Of a stretch of 46,317 nucleotides of DNA, positions 23,212-30,712 are shown one piece after another. The first letter of the stretch is position 1, and every line of letters starts with the position of its first letter. The DNA lies in assembly GCA_022710685.1 (NCBI GenBank), contig JAKLGM010000005.1, forward strand, positions 1 to 46,317, in the 5' to 3' direction. Origin of the DNA: Patescibacteria group bacterium (lineage in GTDB: Bacteria; Patescibacteriota; Patescibacteriia; Patescibacteriales; UBA12465). Position numbers and translations under genes: made by a program. The notes beneath the pieces are model-generated. The model was not told the origin of the DNA. It saw only the letters and a program-made list of their open reading frames with translations, and did no database searches.

Positions 23212-24495
23212 ATGGCTAAAAAAGTATTATCTAATCAGGCAGTTAAGGGTATGGCGGACTGGACTCCGGCGGAGTTTAAGATCCGGCAATATATTTTTTC
23301 AACTTGGCGCCGGGTTTGCGAGTCTTATGGTTTTGAGGAATATTTGACCCCCATTTTGGAGAACGCTGAAATTTATCGCGCTAAAAGCGGCGAGGATGTT
23401 GGCAACAAGGAGTTAATGGTGTTTGTGGACCAGGGCGGCCGGGAACTGGCTTTACGGCCGGAGATGACGCCTTCGGTTACCCGCTTGGTGGCGAAAAATT
23501 ATGATGCCGCCCCTAAGCCGCTGCGTTATTTTTCTATCGCTAACTTCGTGCGGAACGAACGTCCCCAGCGCGGCCGCAATCGTGAATTCTGGCAATTGAA
23601 TTGCGATATCTTTGGCAGCGATAGCTTAAATTCCGATATTGAGATTCTGACTTTGGCTTTAGATTTGGTGTTAGCATTTAATCCGCCTAAAGATTCTTTC
23701 GTGCTCTCTTTAAATAGCCGCCGCTTGCTGGACGGGTTATTGGAATTAATCGCAGTTGAGTCAGATGTCAAAATAAAGGTGGCGCGAATTTTGGATAAAT
23801 ATCTTAAGTTTAGCGCGAGCGATTTTTCCCGCAGCTTGGAAGATTTAGGTCTCAAGAGTGAAGCGGTCAAGACTATTATCAAATTCATGACCGCTATCAG
23901 TCTGGAAGATTTGAAGCAGCGTTTGCCCCAATTAGCTGATAATTCGGGGTTGAAAGAGTTGGAACAAACCATGTCTGTCTTAAAAAAATTGGGTTATCAA
24001 AAATATGTGAATTTTAATCCGAGTGTAATCCGGGGTTTTGATTATTATGACGGTGTTATCTTTGAGGTTTTTGACAAGCACCCGGAAAACAACCGGGCGA
24101 TGTTCGGTGGTGGTCGCTATAACGGTTTAGCTGAGCTTTTCGGGGCCAAAAGCTTCCCGGCAGTCGGCTTTGCTCCAGGCGATGAAACCACTAAACTCTT
24201 CTTGGAGGCTTGGGGTTTGCTCAAAAAGATTCCGGAGCCGCAAATAGATAAATATTATTTGCCTTTGCTCCAGACTGATTTAGCTGGCCCGGCCATGGCT
24301 TTAGCGCATCAGCTGAGATCGACTGGGGCCGTGGTAGAGATCGGGTTTGAACCGGTTAAGATTGGCAAGGCTTTAGAGCTGGCTAATAAGAAGGGAATCA
24401 GCCGAGTGATAATTTTAGGTGAGGATGAATTGAAACAGAAAGTTTATAAAATTAAAGACATGAAGACTGGCAAAGAAAAAAAGATTAAATTATAA
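23212..24495 (+). CDS. hisS: Histidyl-tRNA synthetase
   Basis: The protein has 427 residues and class II synthetase features. Motif 2 is YFSIANFVRNERPQRGRNREFWQLNCDIFG. The histidine-specific segments are GFDYYDGVIFEVFD (HisA-type) and motif 3 FGGGRYNGLAELFG...AVGFAPGDE. The C-terminal ~90 residues form the anticodon-binding domain (YYLPLLQTDLAGPAMALAHQLR...VIILGEDEL). It charges tRNA-His. It has its own promoter, and a GerMN-type gene follows 12 bases later. Confidence 0.96.
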   Translation: MAKKVLSNQAVKGMADWTPAEFKIRQYIFSTWRRVCESYGFEEYLTPILENAEIYRAKSGEDVGNKELMVFVDQGGRELALRPEMTPSVTRLVAKNYDAAPKPLRYFSIANFVRNERPQRGRNREFWQLNCDIFGSDSLNSDIEILTLALDLVLAFNPPKDSFVLSLNSRRLLDGLLELIAVESDVKIKVARILDKYLKFSASDFSRSLEDLGLKSEAVKTIIKFMTAISLEDLKQRLPQLADNSGLKELEQTMSVLKKLGYQKYVNFNPSVIRGFDYYDGVIFEVFDKHPENNRAMFGGGRYNGLAELFGAKSFPAVGFAPGDETTKLFLEAWGLLKKIPEPQIDKYYLPLLQTDLAGPAMALAHQLRSTGAVVEIGFEPVKIGKALELANKKGISRVIILGEDELKQKVYKIKDMKTGKEKKIKL

Positions 24496-24507
24496 TTTTT
24501 ATATTTT

Positions 24508-25128
24508 ATGAAAAGAAACATTCTTATTTTTCTCTTCCTGCTGTCGTTTGTCATTTTGGGTTTGTTAATTTTTCGTGGTATCAGCGGCGAGGACGATTGG
24601 ATTTGCGACAATGGCCAATGGATCAGGCATGGTAATCCGAGCTCACCTCAGCCGACTGCGGCTTGTCCGGAGTTTAAGTCTGACGATGCGGCTATTTCTC
24701 AGGTTGTTCCAACCAGCACGGTTGCTACTTCTACGGCCCAGGGGGTGGTCAAGGTTTTTTTCGGTAACAGTAAAAATGATCCCAATGTCATAAATTGCCA
24801 GACTACCTATAGCGTGACGCGGCAGATTTCCGCCAGTGAGGACAAGTATCTAGCTGTTTTGCGAGAACTGCTAGCTGGCCCGACTGAGGCGGAAAAAACT
24901 TCTGGCTTTTTTACCACAATTAATGAGGCCGTGGCTTTGCCGGAAATTACTTTGGTTGATGGAATACTGACAGCTGATTTTGCGCCGGATTTAGAAAAAG
25001 GCATTGGCGGTTCTTGCCGGGTCGCGGCAATCAATTCCCAATTAGTTAATACCCTCCAGCAATTTCCGGAAGTCAAACAAGTCGTTATTTCTATTGACGG
25101 TCGCACTGCTGATATTCTTCAGCCCTAG
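24508..25128 (+). CDS. GerMN-domain lipoprotein/exported-type protein
   Basis: The protein has 206 residues. The N-terminal hydrophobic helix (ILIFLFLLSFVILGLLIF) acts as signal anchor. A Cys-containing linker follows, rich in S/T/P. The C-terminal ~115 residues match a GerMN (sporulation/spore germination) domain: VKVFFGNSKND, a YLAVLRELLAGPTEAEKTSGFFTTI segment, then LTADFAPDLEKGIGGSCRVAAINSQLVNTLQQFPEVKQVVISIDG. GerMN domains occur widely in non-sporulating bacteria in envelope proteins. It follows hisS by 12 bases and is probably co-transcribed. Confidence 0.85.
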   Translation: MKRNILIFLFLLSFVILGLLIFRGISGEDDWICDNGQWIRHGNPSSPQPTAACPEFKSDDAAISQVVPTSTVATSTAQGVVKVFFGNSKNDPNVINCQTTYSVTRQISASEDKYLAVLRELLAGPTEAEKTSGFFTTINEAVALPEITLVDGILTADFAPDLEKGIGGSCRVAAINSQLVNTLQQFPEVKQVVISIDGRTADILQP

Positions 25129-25131
25129 GAT

Positions 25132-25160
25132 TTGACAAAATAAAGATAAAATATTAAGAT
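25132..25160 (+). promoter_or_regulatory. Promoter upstream of the NDK-like gene
   Basis: TTGACA, 17 bases and TAAGAT. Transcription would start at about 25167, which coincides with the base of the leader hairpin. Confidence 0.65.
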
Positions 25161-25166
25161 AGTCTG

Positions 25167-25200
25167 TTAAAAAGAATTACGTTAAAGTGATTCTTTTTAA
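25167..25200 (+). promoter_or_regulatory. Leader hairpin of the NDK-like mRNA
   Basis: An 11-bp A/U-rich stem (TTAAAAAGAAT / ATTCTTTTTAA) with a 12-base loop sits at the predicted 5' end. A 5' hairpin of this kind can protect mRNA from decay or respond to temperature; neither is shown. Confidence 0.5.
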
Positions 25201-25226
25201 TTAAAATCAATTGATCATTAACAAAA

Positions 25227-25235
25227 AAAGGAGGT
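25227..25235 (+). promoter_or_regulatory. Strong Shine-Dalgarno that sets a TTG start
   Basis: AAAGGAGGT ends 4 bases before the TTG at 25240. This is the best Shine-Dalgarno in the window and the reason for choosing the TTG start. Confidence 0.8.
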
Positions 25236-25239
25236 AGTT

Positions 25240-25800
25240 TTGGAAAAAAAAGATGCCCAGTCTAACCCGGAATTAGTTTTAGTCATCCTGCGGGATGATA
25301 TTTACCGACAGAAAAAGATAGCCGCCGCTTTGGCCTATCTGGAAAACTTGGAACATGCGGAAATTGTAGCGCTGGAGTTAATCACTCCGACTCGGTCGTT
25401 GGCCGAAGCTCATTATGACAAAGATGAAGCCTGGAAAGTTAAAGTTGGGAAAAGAATCATTGAATCCCGACAGGGCCAATCTCTCCCGATTGAATTTTCG
25501 GAATTGCAATACGGCCAGATGGTCTACGACGATCTGCTTAATTACATGACCGAAGGTCCGGTGGTTGTTCTCATTCTTTCTGGCATTGATGTGGTGGCTC
25601 GCGTGCGCGAGATTGTTGGACACACCAATCCGGCTGAGGCTCGCCCAGGAACGATGCGCGCCATATTCGGCACTGTTTCTAATGATCCGAATGAGGTCGC
25701 TACGATGCGTAATGCCGTCCATAGTTCCGAAAGTTACGAGGAGGCGCTGAGGGAAATCAAACTCTGGCTTCCTCGAGTAGTAATCTTAGATTTGTTTTAA
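25240..25800 (+). CDS. Nucleoside diphosphate kinase-like protein (divergent)
   Basis: The protein has 186 residues from a TTG start with a strong Shine-Dalgarno. The family pattern is visible: PELVLVILRDDIY at the N-terminus, AEAHYDKD, EGPVVVLILSGIDVVARVREIVGHTNPAEARPGTMRAIFG, and NAVHSSESYEEALREI with the phosphate-accepting His. Two positions deviate: the KPD lysine near the N-terminus is Arg (LRDD), and the usual HGSDS reads HSSES. It has ~40 residues more than classical NDK. It may exchange phosphate between NTPs and NDPs, or serve as a nucleotide-sensing relative. A small membrane protein gene follows 18 bases later. Confidence 0.8.
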   Translation: MEKKDAQSNPELVLVILRDDIYRQKKIAAALAYLENLEHAEIVALELITPTRSLAEAHYDKDEAWKVKVGKRIIESRQGQSLPIEFSELQYGQMVYDDLLNYMTEGPVVVLILSGIDVVARVREIVGHTNPAEARPGTMRAIFGTVSNDPNEVATMRNAVHSSESYEEALREIKLWLPRVVILDLF

Positions 25801-25818
25801 TTTTTTATTACAGCAAAA

Positions 25819-26034
25819 ATGGTTATCTCTCTTCCAAACAAAAGACGGAGGATTTTCCGTGAACAATGGGGCTTTCTCCGACAAGATTGGGAACCCGTTA
25901 AGGAAATCCTGGAAAATTTAGTGGAGCTGAAGCTCCTGGCCATCTTCGGTTTATTTATCTTTTTTTCTGCCGTGGTGATAGAATTTCTATTTATCTTAGT
26001 TGTCGTCACCTGCGGAATAGAGCAAAAAGCTTAA
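25819..26034 (+). CDS. Small membrane protein, unknown function
   Basis: The protein has 71 residues. A basic, aromatic N-terminal part (RRRIFREQWGFLRQDWEP) and an amphipathic helix precede a hydrophobic stretch of ~27 residues (LLAIFGLFIFFSAVVIEFLFILVVVTC), enough for one transmembrane helix. It starts 18 bases after the NDK-like gene and ends 17 bases before a terminator, so it fits as the last gene of that operon. No family is recognised. Confidence 0.6.
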   Translation: MVISLPNKRRRIFREQWGFLRQDWEPVKEILENLVELKLLAIFGLFIFFSAVVIEFLFILVVVTCGIEQKA

Positions 26035-26051
26035 CAAAACTGACAAAGCAC

Positions 26052-26081
26052 AAAAGCGCTTGGAAAACAGCGCTTTTTTTA
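26052..26081 (+). terminator. Terminator of the NDK-like operon
   Basis: A 9-bp stem (AAAAGCGCT / AGCGCTTTT) with an 8-base loop is followed by T's. Confidence 0.83.
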
Positions 26082-26086
26082 TTTTC

Positions 26087-26115
26087 TTGACCTTTTTAGC
26101 TGCCCGTGTTATATT
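26087..26115 (+). promoter_or_regulatory. Promoter of the candidate non-coding RNA
   Basis: TTGACC, 17 bases and TATATT lie immediately after the preceding terminator. Transcription would begin at about 26122. Confidence 0.7.
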
Positions 26116-26121
26116 ATTAGT

Positions 26122-26530
26122 GGATCATTACATAATTATTCAGGAATGAATTCTTTTGCCCTATTGTCGCCAGCTGTGAAGCTCGCATTAAACAATTCGG
26201 CCCACCGCCATTGCCAAGAGTTCTGGCTTAAAAGAGTTTATTTTTGGAAAAAAATATCGTGGGATAAAACCCTAAAAAATTGTCCTTTTGAAAACTGAAG
26301 GCGTTTAGCTGCCAAGTATTTATTCAAAAAGCTACTAAGAGCTGCTGTTACCTAGCTAGGCTGTGTTTACCAAGTTGATGTATTTTTATATCGTCAAACA
26401 AAATAATTGCCTAAACACAAAACATCCAGCCATCTGAAACCTAATTGAATACCTGCTTCCAAGCTAATACCCTTAACAAGGTTAACCAAATCAAAAAGAC
26501 GAAGCTCCTGACACCCATGCCAGGAGCTTT
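26122..26530 (+). ncRNA. Candidate non-coding RNA, about 410 nt, family unknown
   Basis: This 400-base stretch between a promoter (26087-26115) and a strong terminator (26502-26533) has no convincing coding frame. The longest frame I traced (26146-26298, 50 residues) has no Shine-Dalgarno and an unconvincing composition. Visible local stems include AGCT-GTGA-AGCT, GGG-ATAAAA-CCC and CCTAGCTAGG. I looked for conserved cores of RNase P RNA (GAGGAAAGTCCGG), tmRNA (tag frame ending in LAA plus TTCAA arm) and SRP RNA (tetraloop arm) and did not see them. It may be a diverged member of one of these, or a new RNA. Confidence 0.6.
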
Positions 26531-26533
26531 TTT
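26502..26533. terminator. Terminator of the candidate RNA, overlapping the rnhB stop
   Basis: A 9-bp stem (AAGCTCCTG / CAGGAGCTT) with a 10-base loop is followed by six or more T's. The convergent rnhB ends at 26532. Confidence 0.85.
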
Positions 26534-27152
26534 ATTTTATGTAATCTTTGATGGGGGCAAAGCTGCGGCGATGGACCGGTGCCGGGCCATGTTCGGCTAT
26601 TTTAGCTAGATGCAGTTTGGTGCCGTAGCCTTTATGTTGAGCAAAATTATATTGCGGATATTTTTTATCAATTTCTGCCATCAGGTAGTCGCGGCTGACT
26701 TTGGCGATAATGGAAGCGGCGGCAATAGTGAATATCTTGCTGTCGCCAGAGATAATGGCTTCTTGCGGCGTGCTCAAGCCGGGCAGGGGAAACTTGCCAT
26801 CAACCATTAGGTAGCTGGGAGAAACTTTGGCGCTCTGAACAGCTTTTCTCATGGCCACGAAAGTAGCTTGGAGGATGTTAATGCGGTCAATTATCTGGTG
26901 GCTGACGACGCCGATACTGACGGCGGTTGCCTTGGCTTTTATCAGAGCAAACAGTTTTTCTCTTTGCAGCGCCGATAGCTTCTTGGAGTCCTGGACCAGC
27001 TCTAATTCGGTGCCGGAAATAGAAAAGTTAGCGTCAACTATGACACAGGCCGCTACCACCGGACCGGCCAAGGGGCCGCGTCCAGCCTCGTCAATGCCGG
27101 CAACTAATTGATAGCCTTGGGCGAAGAGGGATTGTTCCTGACTTAAATCCAT
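26532..27152 (-). CDS. rnhB: Ribonuclease HII
   Basis: The protein has 206 residues. The active-site glycine-rich segment GIDEAGRGPLAGPVVAACVI carries the DE acidic pair. LVQDSKKLSALQREKLF follows, and YLMVDGKFPLP supplies a third acid. GDSKIFTIAAASIIAKVSRD is the standard RNase HII signature with the fourth acidic residue (A-x-SIIAKV.RD). It cleaves RNA-DNA hybrids and single embedded ribonucleotides. The gene has a -10 box only 8 bases before its start codon and a terminator shared with the RNA at 26122. Confidence 0.96.
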   Translation of the reverse strand: MDLSQEQSLFAQGYQLVAGIDEAGRGPLAGPVVAACVIVDANFSISGTELELVQDSKKLSALQREKLFALIKAKATAVSIGVVSHQIIDRINILQATFVAMRKAVQSAKVSPSYLMVDGKFPLPGLSTPQEAIISGDSKIFTIAAASIIAKVSRDYLMAEIDKKYPQYNFAQHKGYGTKLHLAKIAEHGPAPVHRRSFAPIKDYIK

Positions 27153-27160
27153 ATGGATCT

Positions 27161-27169
27161 ATTATAGCA
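27161..27169 (-). promoter_or_regulatory. Extended -10 promoter of rnhB (near leaderless)
   Basis: TGCTATAAT on the minus strand ends 8 bases before the rnhB ATG, which leaves a leader of only one or two nucleotides. Confidence 0.65.
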
Positions 27170-27180
27170 TAAAAATAGTA

Positions 27181-27212
27181 AAGGCTGCTCTTTTTTTGAG
27201 CAGCCTTTTTTT
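27181..27212. terminator. Terminator after the 27225 gene
   Basis: A 10-bp stem (AAGGCTGCTC / GAGCAGCCTT) with a T7 loop. T-runs lie on both sides, longer on the plus strand. Confidence 0.75.
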
Positions 27213-27224
27213 CTTTTGTCGGCA

Positions 27225-27599
27225 TTAGTTGCTGGCAATGAAATTTTTTTGTTTTTCTACCCAATTTACAACCTCTTCCGGGTTATAGATTATCTGTTCT
27301 TTGGGGCCGAGCTTGACCGGAGGGCAATTGCGCGGCGAACGAGTGGATAGGGTTAAATCATGATAGCAACGTTGAAGGATTATATACCTTTTGTTGCTGA
27401 TTATTTCTTCAACTTTTCTGGGTACATTGATTTGACTGGTGTCTTCGGCAACGAACCCGTTTTGTTCAGCGGCGCAGACGATCCTTTTGATGTTTTCCGG
27501 ATCGTGGCCGTTTGATGGGAAGTAGATTCTTTCGAAATTATTAGAAACTACTGGGGCAATGTGACTGGATTCTTCCATCTTGATTAAATTTGATTGCAT
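27225..27599 (-). CDS. Small soluble protein, unknown function
   Basis: The protein has 124 residues, without signal peptide or membrane helix. It contains three Cys (VCAAEQNGF, QRCYHDLTL, RNCPPVKLG) and ends in a helix, EEVVNWVEKQKNF. The middle part (INVPRKVEEIISNKRYIILQRCYHD) predicts an alpha/beta fold. It is a single-gene unit between its own promoter and a terminator. I recognise no family. Confidence 0.6.
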   Translation of the reverse strand: MQSNLIKMEESSHIAPVVSNNFERIYFPSNGHDPENIKRIVCAAEQNGFVAEDTSQINVPRKVEEIISNKRYIILQRCYHDLTLSTRSPRNCPPVKLGPKEQIIYNPEEVVNWVEKQKNFIASN

Positions 27600-27603
27600 T
27601 AAT

Positions 27604-27630
27604 ATTATAATAATATTTGATGTTTGTCAA
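27604..27630 (-). promoter_or_regulatory. Candidate promoter of the 27225 gene
   Basis: On the minus strand TTGACA is followed after 15 bases by TATAAT (or after 17 by TAATAT), close to the start codon at 27599. Confidence 0.45.
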
Positions 27631-27644
27631 CATAATAAAATAGT

Positions 27645-27673
27645 TTGGTTTTAGGGACTATTTGTGCTATAAT
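27645..27673 (+). promoter_or_regulatory. Promoter of the 27690 gene
   Basis: TTGGTT, 17 bases and TATAAT preceded by TGC (extended -10). The TTG of the -35 box could be mistaken for a start codon; the promoter shows that the gene begins downstream at 27690. Confidence 0.7.
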
Positions 27674-27689
27674 GAGCTTAGCTAGCTAT

Positions 27690-28199
27690 ATGAAATTTTC
27701 TTATCTTTACGCCGCTTTAACCGCTCCGGGAGTGATGGTCCATGAGCTGGCCCACGCTCTTTTTTGCTTATTAAGCGGAGTCAAAATCCGCAAAATCAAT
27801 CTTTTTCGCTTCCAAACAGTGGCGGGATATGTTGTCCATGACGAGCCGGATGGTTTTGTCAGCAGTTTTTTGATTTCTTTCGGTCCTTTGATAGTAAATT
27901 CTTATCTAGCAATGTTCTTTTTCGCTCAAATTCAGCCAATTTACGGTTGGTGGGATTTGCTTTGGCTTTATCTGGGCTTAGCAGTGGCGCTTCAGGCTAT
28001 ACCATCAACTGGCGATGCCGATTCACTGCGGCAAATGGCACGGCGTAATTTTTGGAAGAATCCTTTGGTTTTATTGCTTTTTCCTCTAGTTCTAGTGTTG
28101 TTGCTATTAAATTTTTTAAAACGGATTTATTTTGACTGGGCTTATGCGATCTTTTTGCTTTATATCGCCCAAAATTATTTTATTAATTACATTAAATAA
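27690..28199 (+). CDS. Membrane protein with HELAH zinc-metallopeptidase motif (M50-like)
   Basis: The protein has 169 residues from the ATG at 27690; earlier in-frame starts lie inside the promoter. HELAH (residues 18-22) in the first hydrophobic helix is an HExxH zinc site in membrane context, as in site-2 proteases. GYVVHDE, ISFGPLIVNS and a later STGDADSLRQ (possible third zinc ligand, Asp) match M50-like proteins. Four or five hydrophobic helices are visible. It may cleave membrane-embedded substrates or be a divergent relative. It starts a long co-directional gene run. Confidence 0.75.
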   Translation: MKFSYLYAALTAPGVMVHELAHALFCLLSGVKIRKINLFRFQTVAGYVVHDEPDGFVSSFLISFGPLIVNSYLAMFFFAQIQPIYGWWDLLWLYLGLAVALQAIPSTGDADSLRQMARRNFWKNPLVLLLFPLVLVLLLLNFLKRIYFDWAYAIFLLYIAQNYFINYIK

Positions 28200-28201
28200 T
28201 T

Positions 28202-29569
28202 ATGATTAAACTATCCTTCCATGGCGCTTGCCGTGAAGTTACCGGTTCTTGCAATCTGGTGGAATATAACGGGAAAAGATTTTTGGTTGATTGTGGCATC
28301 TTTCAGGGAGAGCGTTTTGCGCTAGAACGCAATGCGGAAGATTTTCATTTTCAGCCGCAAGGGATTGAATATGTTTTTTTGACCCATTCCCACATGGATC
28401 ACTGCGGCCGCTTACCTAAATTGTATAAGGATGGCTTTAGGGGGAAGATTTATTGCACGGCCGCTACGCGGGATTTAGCGGATATCATGTTGCAGGACGC
28501 CGCTCATATTATTGCCCAAGAGGCGCTGGCTAACGGCCATGAACCTTTGTATGAATTGGCTGACGTCGTTAATGTGATGCGCCACTTTGAAACTCTACCC
28601 TATGACCAAACGGTTACAATTAGCAACGAGTTAAAGGTAAAGCTCCGTGATGCTGGTCACATTTTAGGTTCGGCTTTCATGGAATTTTATATAGATGATG
28701 CGGGGCAAGAAAAAAAGCTGGTCTTCTCCGGTGATTTAGGAAATTCACCTTCGCCTATTATTCGCGATTTGGAATTTGCCACCGGCGCTGATGCCGTTAT
28801 CGTGGAATCAACTTATGCCAAGAGCCAGCATGAGAGCAAGGAAGAGGGCGTGGAAAAATTGCGCCGGGCGATCTTGGAAACAGCCAGCCGCGGCGGCACT
28901 TTGATGATTCCGATTTTTGTGATTGAAAAGACCCAAGAGATTTTATTTGAGTTGAACTATTTAATGGAGAACAAAAAGATTCCGAAAGTCCCGATTTTCC
29001 TTGATAGCCCTTTAGCTATTAAGGCCGTTGATATCTATCGTAAGTATGAAGATTTATATAATCGCAGTTCTCAAAATTTGATTAAGTATGGCGATGATAT
29101 CTTTGATTTTCCTGGGTTAAAGTTCACTTTGACTAAGGATGAATCCAAGCAAATTAACTTGGTTCATCCGCCTAAGGTTATTTTAGCTTCTTCCGGCATG
29201 TGCGTCGGCGGCCGCATCCCGTATCATCTATTACAGAATTTAGACCATCGTTTGAGTCATTTGCTCTTTGTGGCCTATCAGGCTCCGGGTTCTTTGGGGC
29301 GGAAGATTTTGCAAGGAGACCAGCGGGTTTATATTGATAATCAAGAAGTGGAGGTCAAGGCTCAGGTCTCAGTTATTAATTCCTTTTCATCCCACGCCGA
29401 TGCGCCTCGGATTATGGATTGGCTGAAACATATTTCCCAACCTAAACCCAAGACTGTCTTCGTCAACCACGGCGAGGAAGATTCTAATAATGTTTTGGCT
29501 GAGAGAATCAAGAAGGAAATTAAAGGCAAGCCTCTAGTGCCGGAGTATGGCCGAATTTATGAAATTTAA
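28202..29569 (+). CDS. Metallo-beta-lactamase / beta-CASP RNA nuclease
   Basis: The protein has 455 residues. The metal-binding HSHMDHCGRLP (62-72) and the GHILGSAFMEF segment are MBL-fold motifs; LVFSGDLGNS supplies a further acidic ligand. The inserted beta-CASP domain has IFLDSPLAIKAVDIYRK, IILASSGMCVGGRIPYHL and SFSSHADAPRIMDWL. A C-terminal VNHGEEDSNNVLAERIKKE is the RMMBL-type part. The arrangement fits the CPSF73/YSH1-like group of prokaryotic mRNA nucleases, distinct from RNase J. It starts 3 bases after the M50-like gene. Confidence 0.92.
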   Translation: MIKLSFHGACREVTGSCNLVEYNGKRFLVDCGIFQGERFALERNAEDFHFQPQGIEYVFLTHSHMDHCGRLPKLYKDGFRGKIYCTAATRDLADIMLQDAAHIIAQEALANGHEPLYELADVVNVMRHFETLPYDQTVTISNELKVKLRDAGHILGSAFMEFYIDDAGQEKKLVFSGDLGNSPSPIIRDLEFATGADAVIVESTYAKSQHESKEEGVEKLRRAILETASRGGTLMIPIFVIEKTQEILFELNYLMENKKIPKVPIFLDSPLAIKAVDIYRKYEDLYNRSSQNLIKYGDDIFDFPGLKFTLTKDESKQINLVHPPKVILASSGMCVGGRIPYHLLQNLDHRLSHLLFVAYQAPGSLGRKILQGDQRVYIDNQEVEVKAQVSVINSFSSHADAPRIMDWLKHISQPKPKTVFVNHGEEDSNNVLAERIKKEIKGKPLVPEYGRIYEI

Positions 29570-29585
29570 TTGTAAATAAAATAAT

Positions 29586-29924
29586 ATGAAACTAATAATT
29601 CGTTTGATCTTGAGTGCGTTAAGTCTTTTGACTGCGCCTTATCTGATTAGCGGGGTAGAGGTTGGCAGTTTTTATACCGCTTTGATTGCGGCAGTAATTT
29701 TAGGATTGATTAACGCCGTTATCCGTCCGTTGATTATCATCCTAACTTTGCCAATCAATATTTTGACCCTGGGTCTTTTTACTTTCGTTATCAACTCCTT
29801 GTTGGTCTTGTTCGTGGCTAGCTTCGTCCAGGGCTTTACTGTCGGCGGCTTTTGGCCGGCTCTTTGGTTGTCATTATGGCTCTGGCTAGTTTCTTGGATT
29901 ACCAATATGTTTTTAAAGGACTAA
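29586..29924 (+). CDS. Phage holin family 4-like membrane protein (YvlD/DUF family)
   Basis: The protein has 112 residues and four hydrophobic helices. The pattern LLTAPYLISGVEVGSFYTALIAA, LGLINAVIRPLIIILTLPINILTLGLFTFVINSLL and GFWPALWLSLWLWLVSWI matches the widespread holin superfamily IV / YvlD type. Despite the name it is usually chromosomal and not phage-derived; its role in the envelope is unknown. No phage genes are nearby. Confidence 0.85.
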   Translation: MKLIIRLILSALSLLTAPYLISGVEVGSFYTALIAAVILGLINAVIRPLIIILTLPINILTLGLFTFVINSLLVLFVASFVQGFTVGGFWPALWLSLWLWLVSWITNMFLKD

Positions 29925-29928
29925 TTTT

Positions 29929-30708
29929 ATGTCAGCTTATTACACGCCCATCAGAACTAAGAACCTATTTGATCCGAAGAGCTCGGAGCCTTTCAAGTTG
30001 AGCCGTTCTAAAATTGATCTATTTTTGAACTGCCCTCGTTGTTTTTATCTGGACCGCCGTTTGGGGGTCGGACAACCGCCGAGTTTTCCTTTCAATCTAA
30101 ATAGTGCGGTTGACACCTTGCTCAAGAAAGAATTTGATATTCATCGGGCTCAATCTAGCCAACATCCGTTAATGGCGGCCTACGGCCTGGATTTGGTGCC
30201 TTTCAAACATCGCTTAATGGACGAATGGCGGACTAATTTTACCGGTGTCCAAGCGCTCCATCCGGCCACTAATTTGCTTATTTTTGGGGCGGTTGATGAT
30301 GTTTGGGTGGATAAAGCCGGGACTTTATATATAGTGGACTACAAGTCGACCAGCAAAGAAACTGAAGTCAATTTGGATGCTGACTGGCAGATCGGTTACA
30401 AACGGCAGATGGAGGTCTATCAATGGCTAATGCGCCGCCAGGGCTTTACCGTTTCCAACACCGGTTACTTCGTCTATTGTAATGGCCAAACTGATCGCCA
30501 AGCATTTGATGCCAAACTGGAGTTTGACATCAAACTCATCCCTTACGAAGGTAATGATTCCTGGGTAGAGGGTACAATCGTGAAGGCGAACGATTGTTTG
30601 CGCGCTAAAGATATTCCACTGCCTAGCCCAAATTGTGATTATTGCAACTTCATTGCCGCCGTCAATCAAGTTACCAAGACCGACAAAAAACAAACTAGCT
30701 TATTTTAA
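29929..30708 (+). CDS. PD-(D/E)XK nuclease with Cas4/AddB-like cysteines
   Basis: The protein has 259 residues. FGAVDDVWVD (Asp123/124) and YIVDYKSTS (Asp137, Lys139) form the PD-(D/E)XK active site, with Gln160 in motif IV position. Two Cys pairs, NCPRC (35, 38) and NCDYC (236, 239), flank the nuclease core as in the Fe-S bearing Cas4/AddB/RecB-type nucleases, so an Fe-S cluster or zinc is plausible. No cas genes or helicase are in the window, so this is probably a DNA-repair or DNA-processing enzyme. It follows the holin-like gene by 4 bases. Confidence 0.83.
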   Translation: MSAYYTPIRTKNLFDPKSSEPFKLSRSKIDLFLNCPRCFYLDRRLGVGQPPSFPFNLNSAVDTLLKKEFDIHRAQSSQHPLMAAYGLDLVPFKHRLMDEWRTNFTGVQALHPATNLLIFGAVDDVWVDKAGTLYIVDYKSTSKETEVNLDADWQIGYKRQMEVYQWLMRRQGFTVSNTGYFVYCNGQTDRQAFDAKLEFDIKLIPYEGNDSWVEGTIVKANDCLRAKDIPLPSPNCDYCNFIAAVNQVTKTDKKQTSLF

Positions 30709-30712
30709 TCAT

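Noticed and set aside
26146-26298. 50-residue frame (MNSFALLSPAV...) inside the candidate RNA
   Set aside because: No Shine-Dalgarno and an unconvincing composition; it covers only a third of the transcribed stretch, and its codons do not resemble those of neighbouring genes.
29586-29924. Prophage remnant suggested by the holin-like protein
   Set aside because: The family is common on chromosomes, and no lysin, integrase or structural phage genes are nearby.
29929-30708. cas4 as part of a CRISPR system
   Set aside because: The Cys pairs and PD-(D/E)XK core are Cas4-like, but there is no repeat array and no other cas gene in the window.
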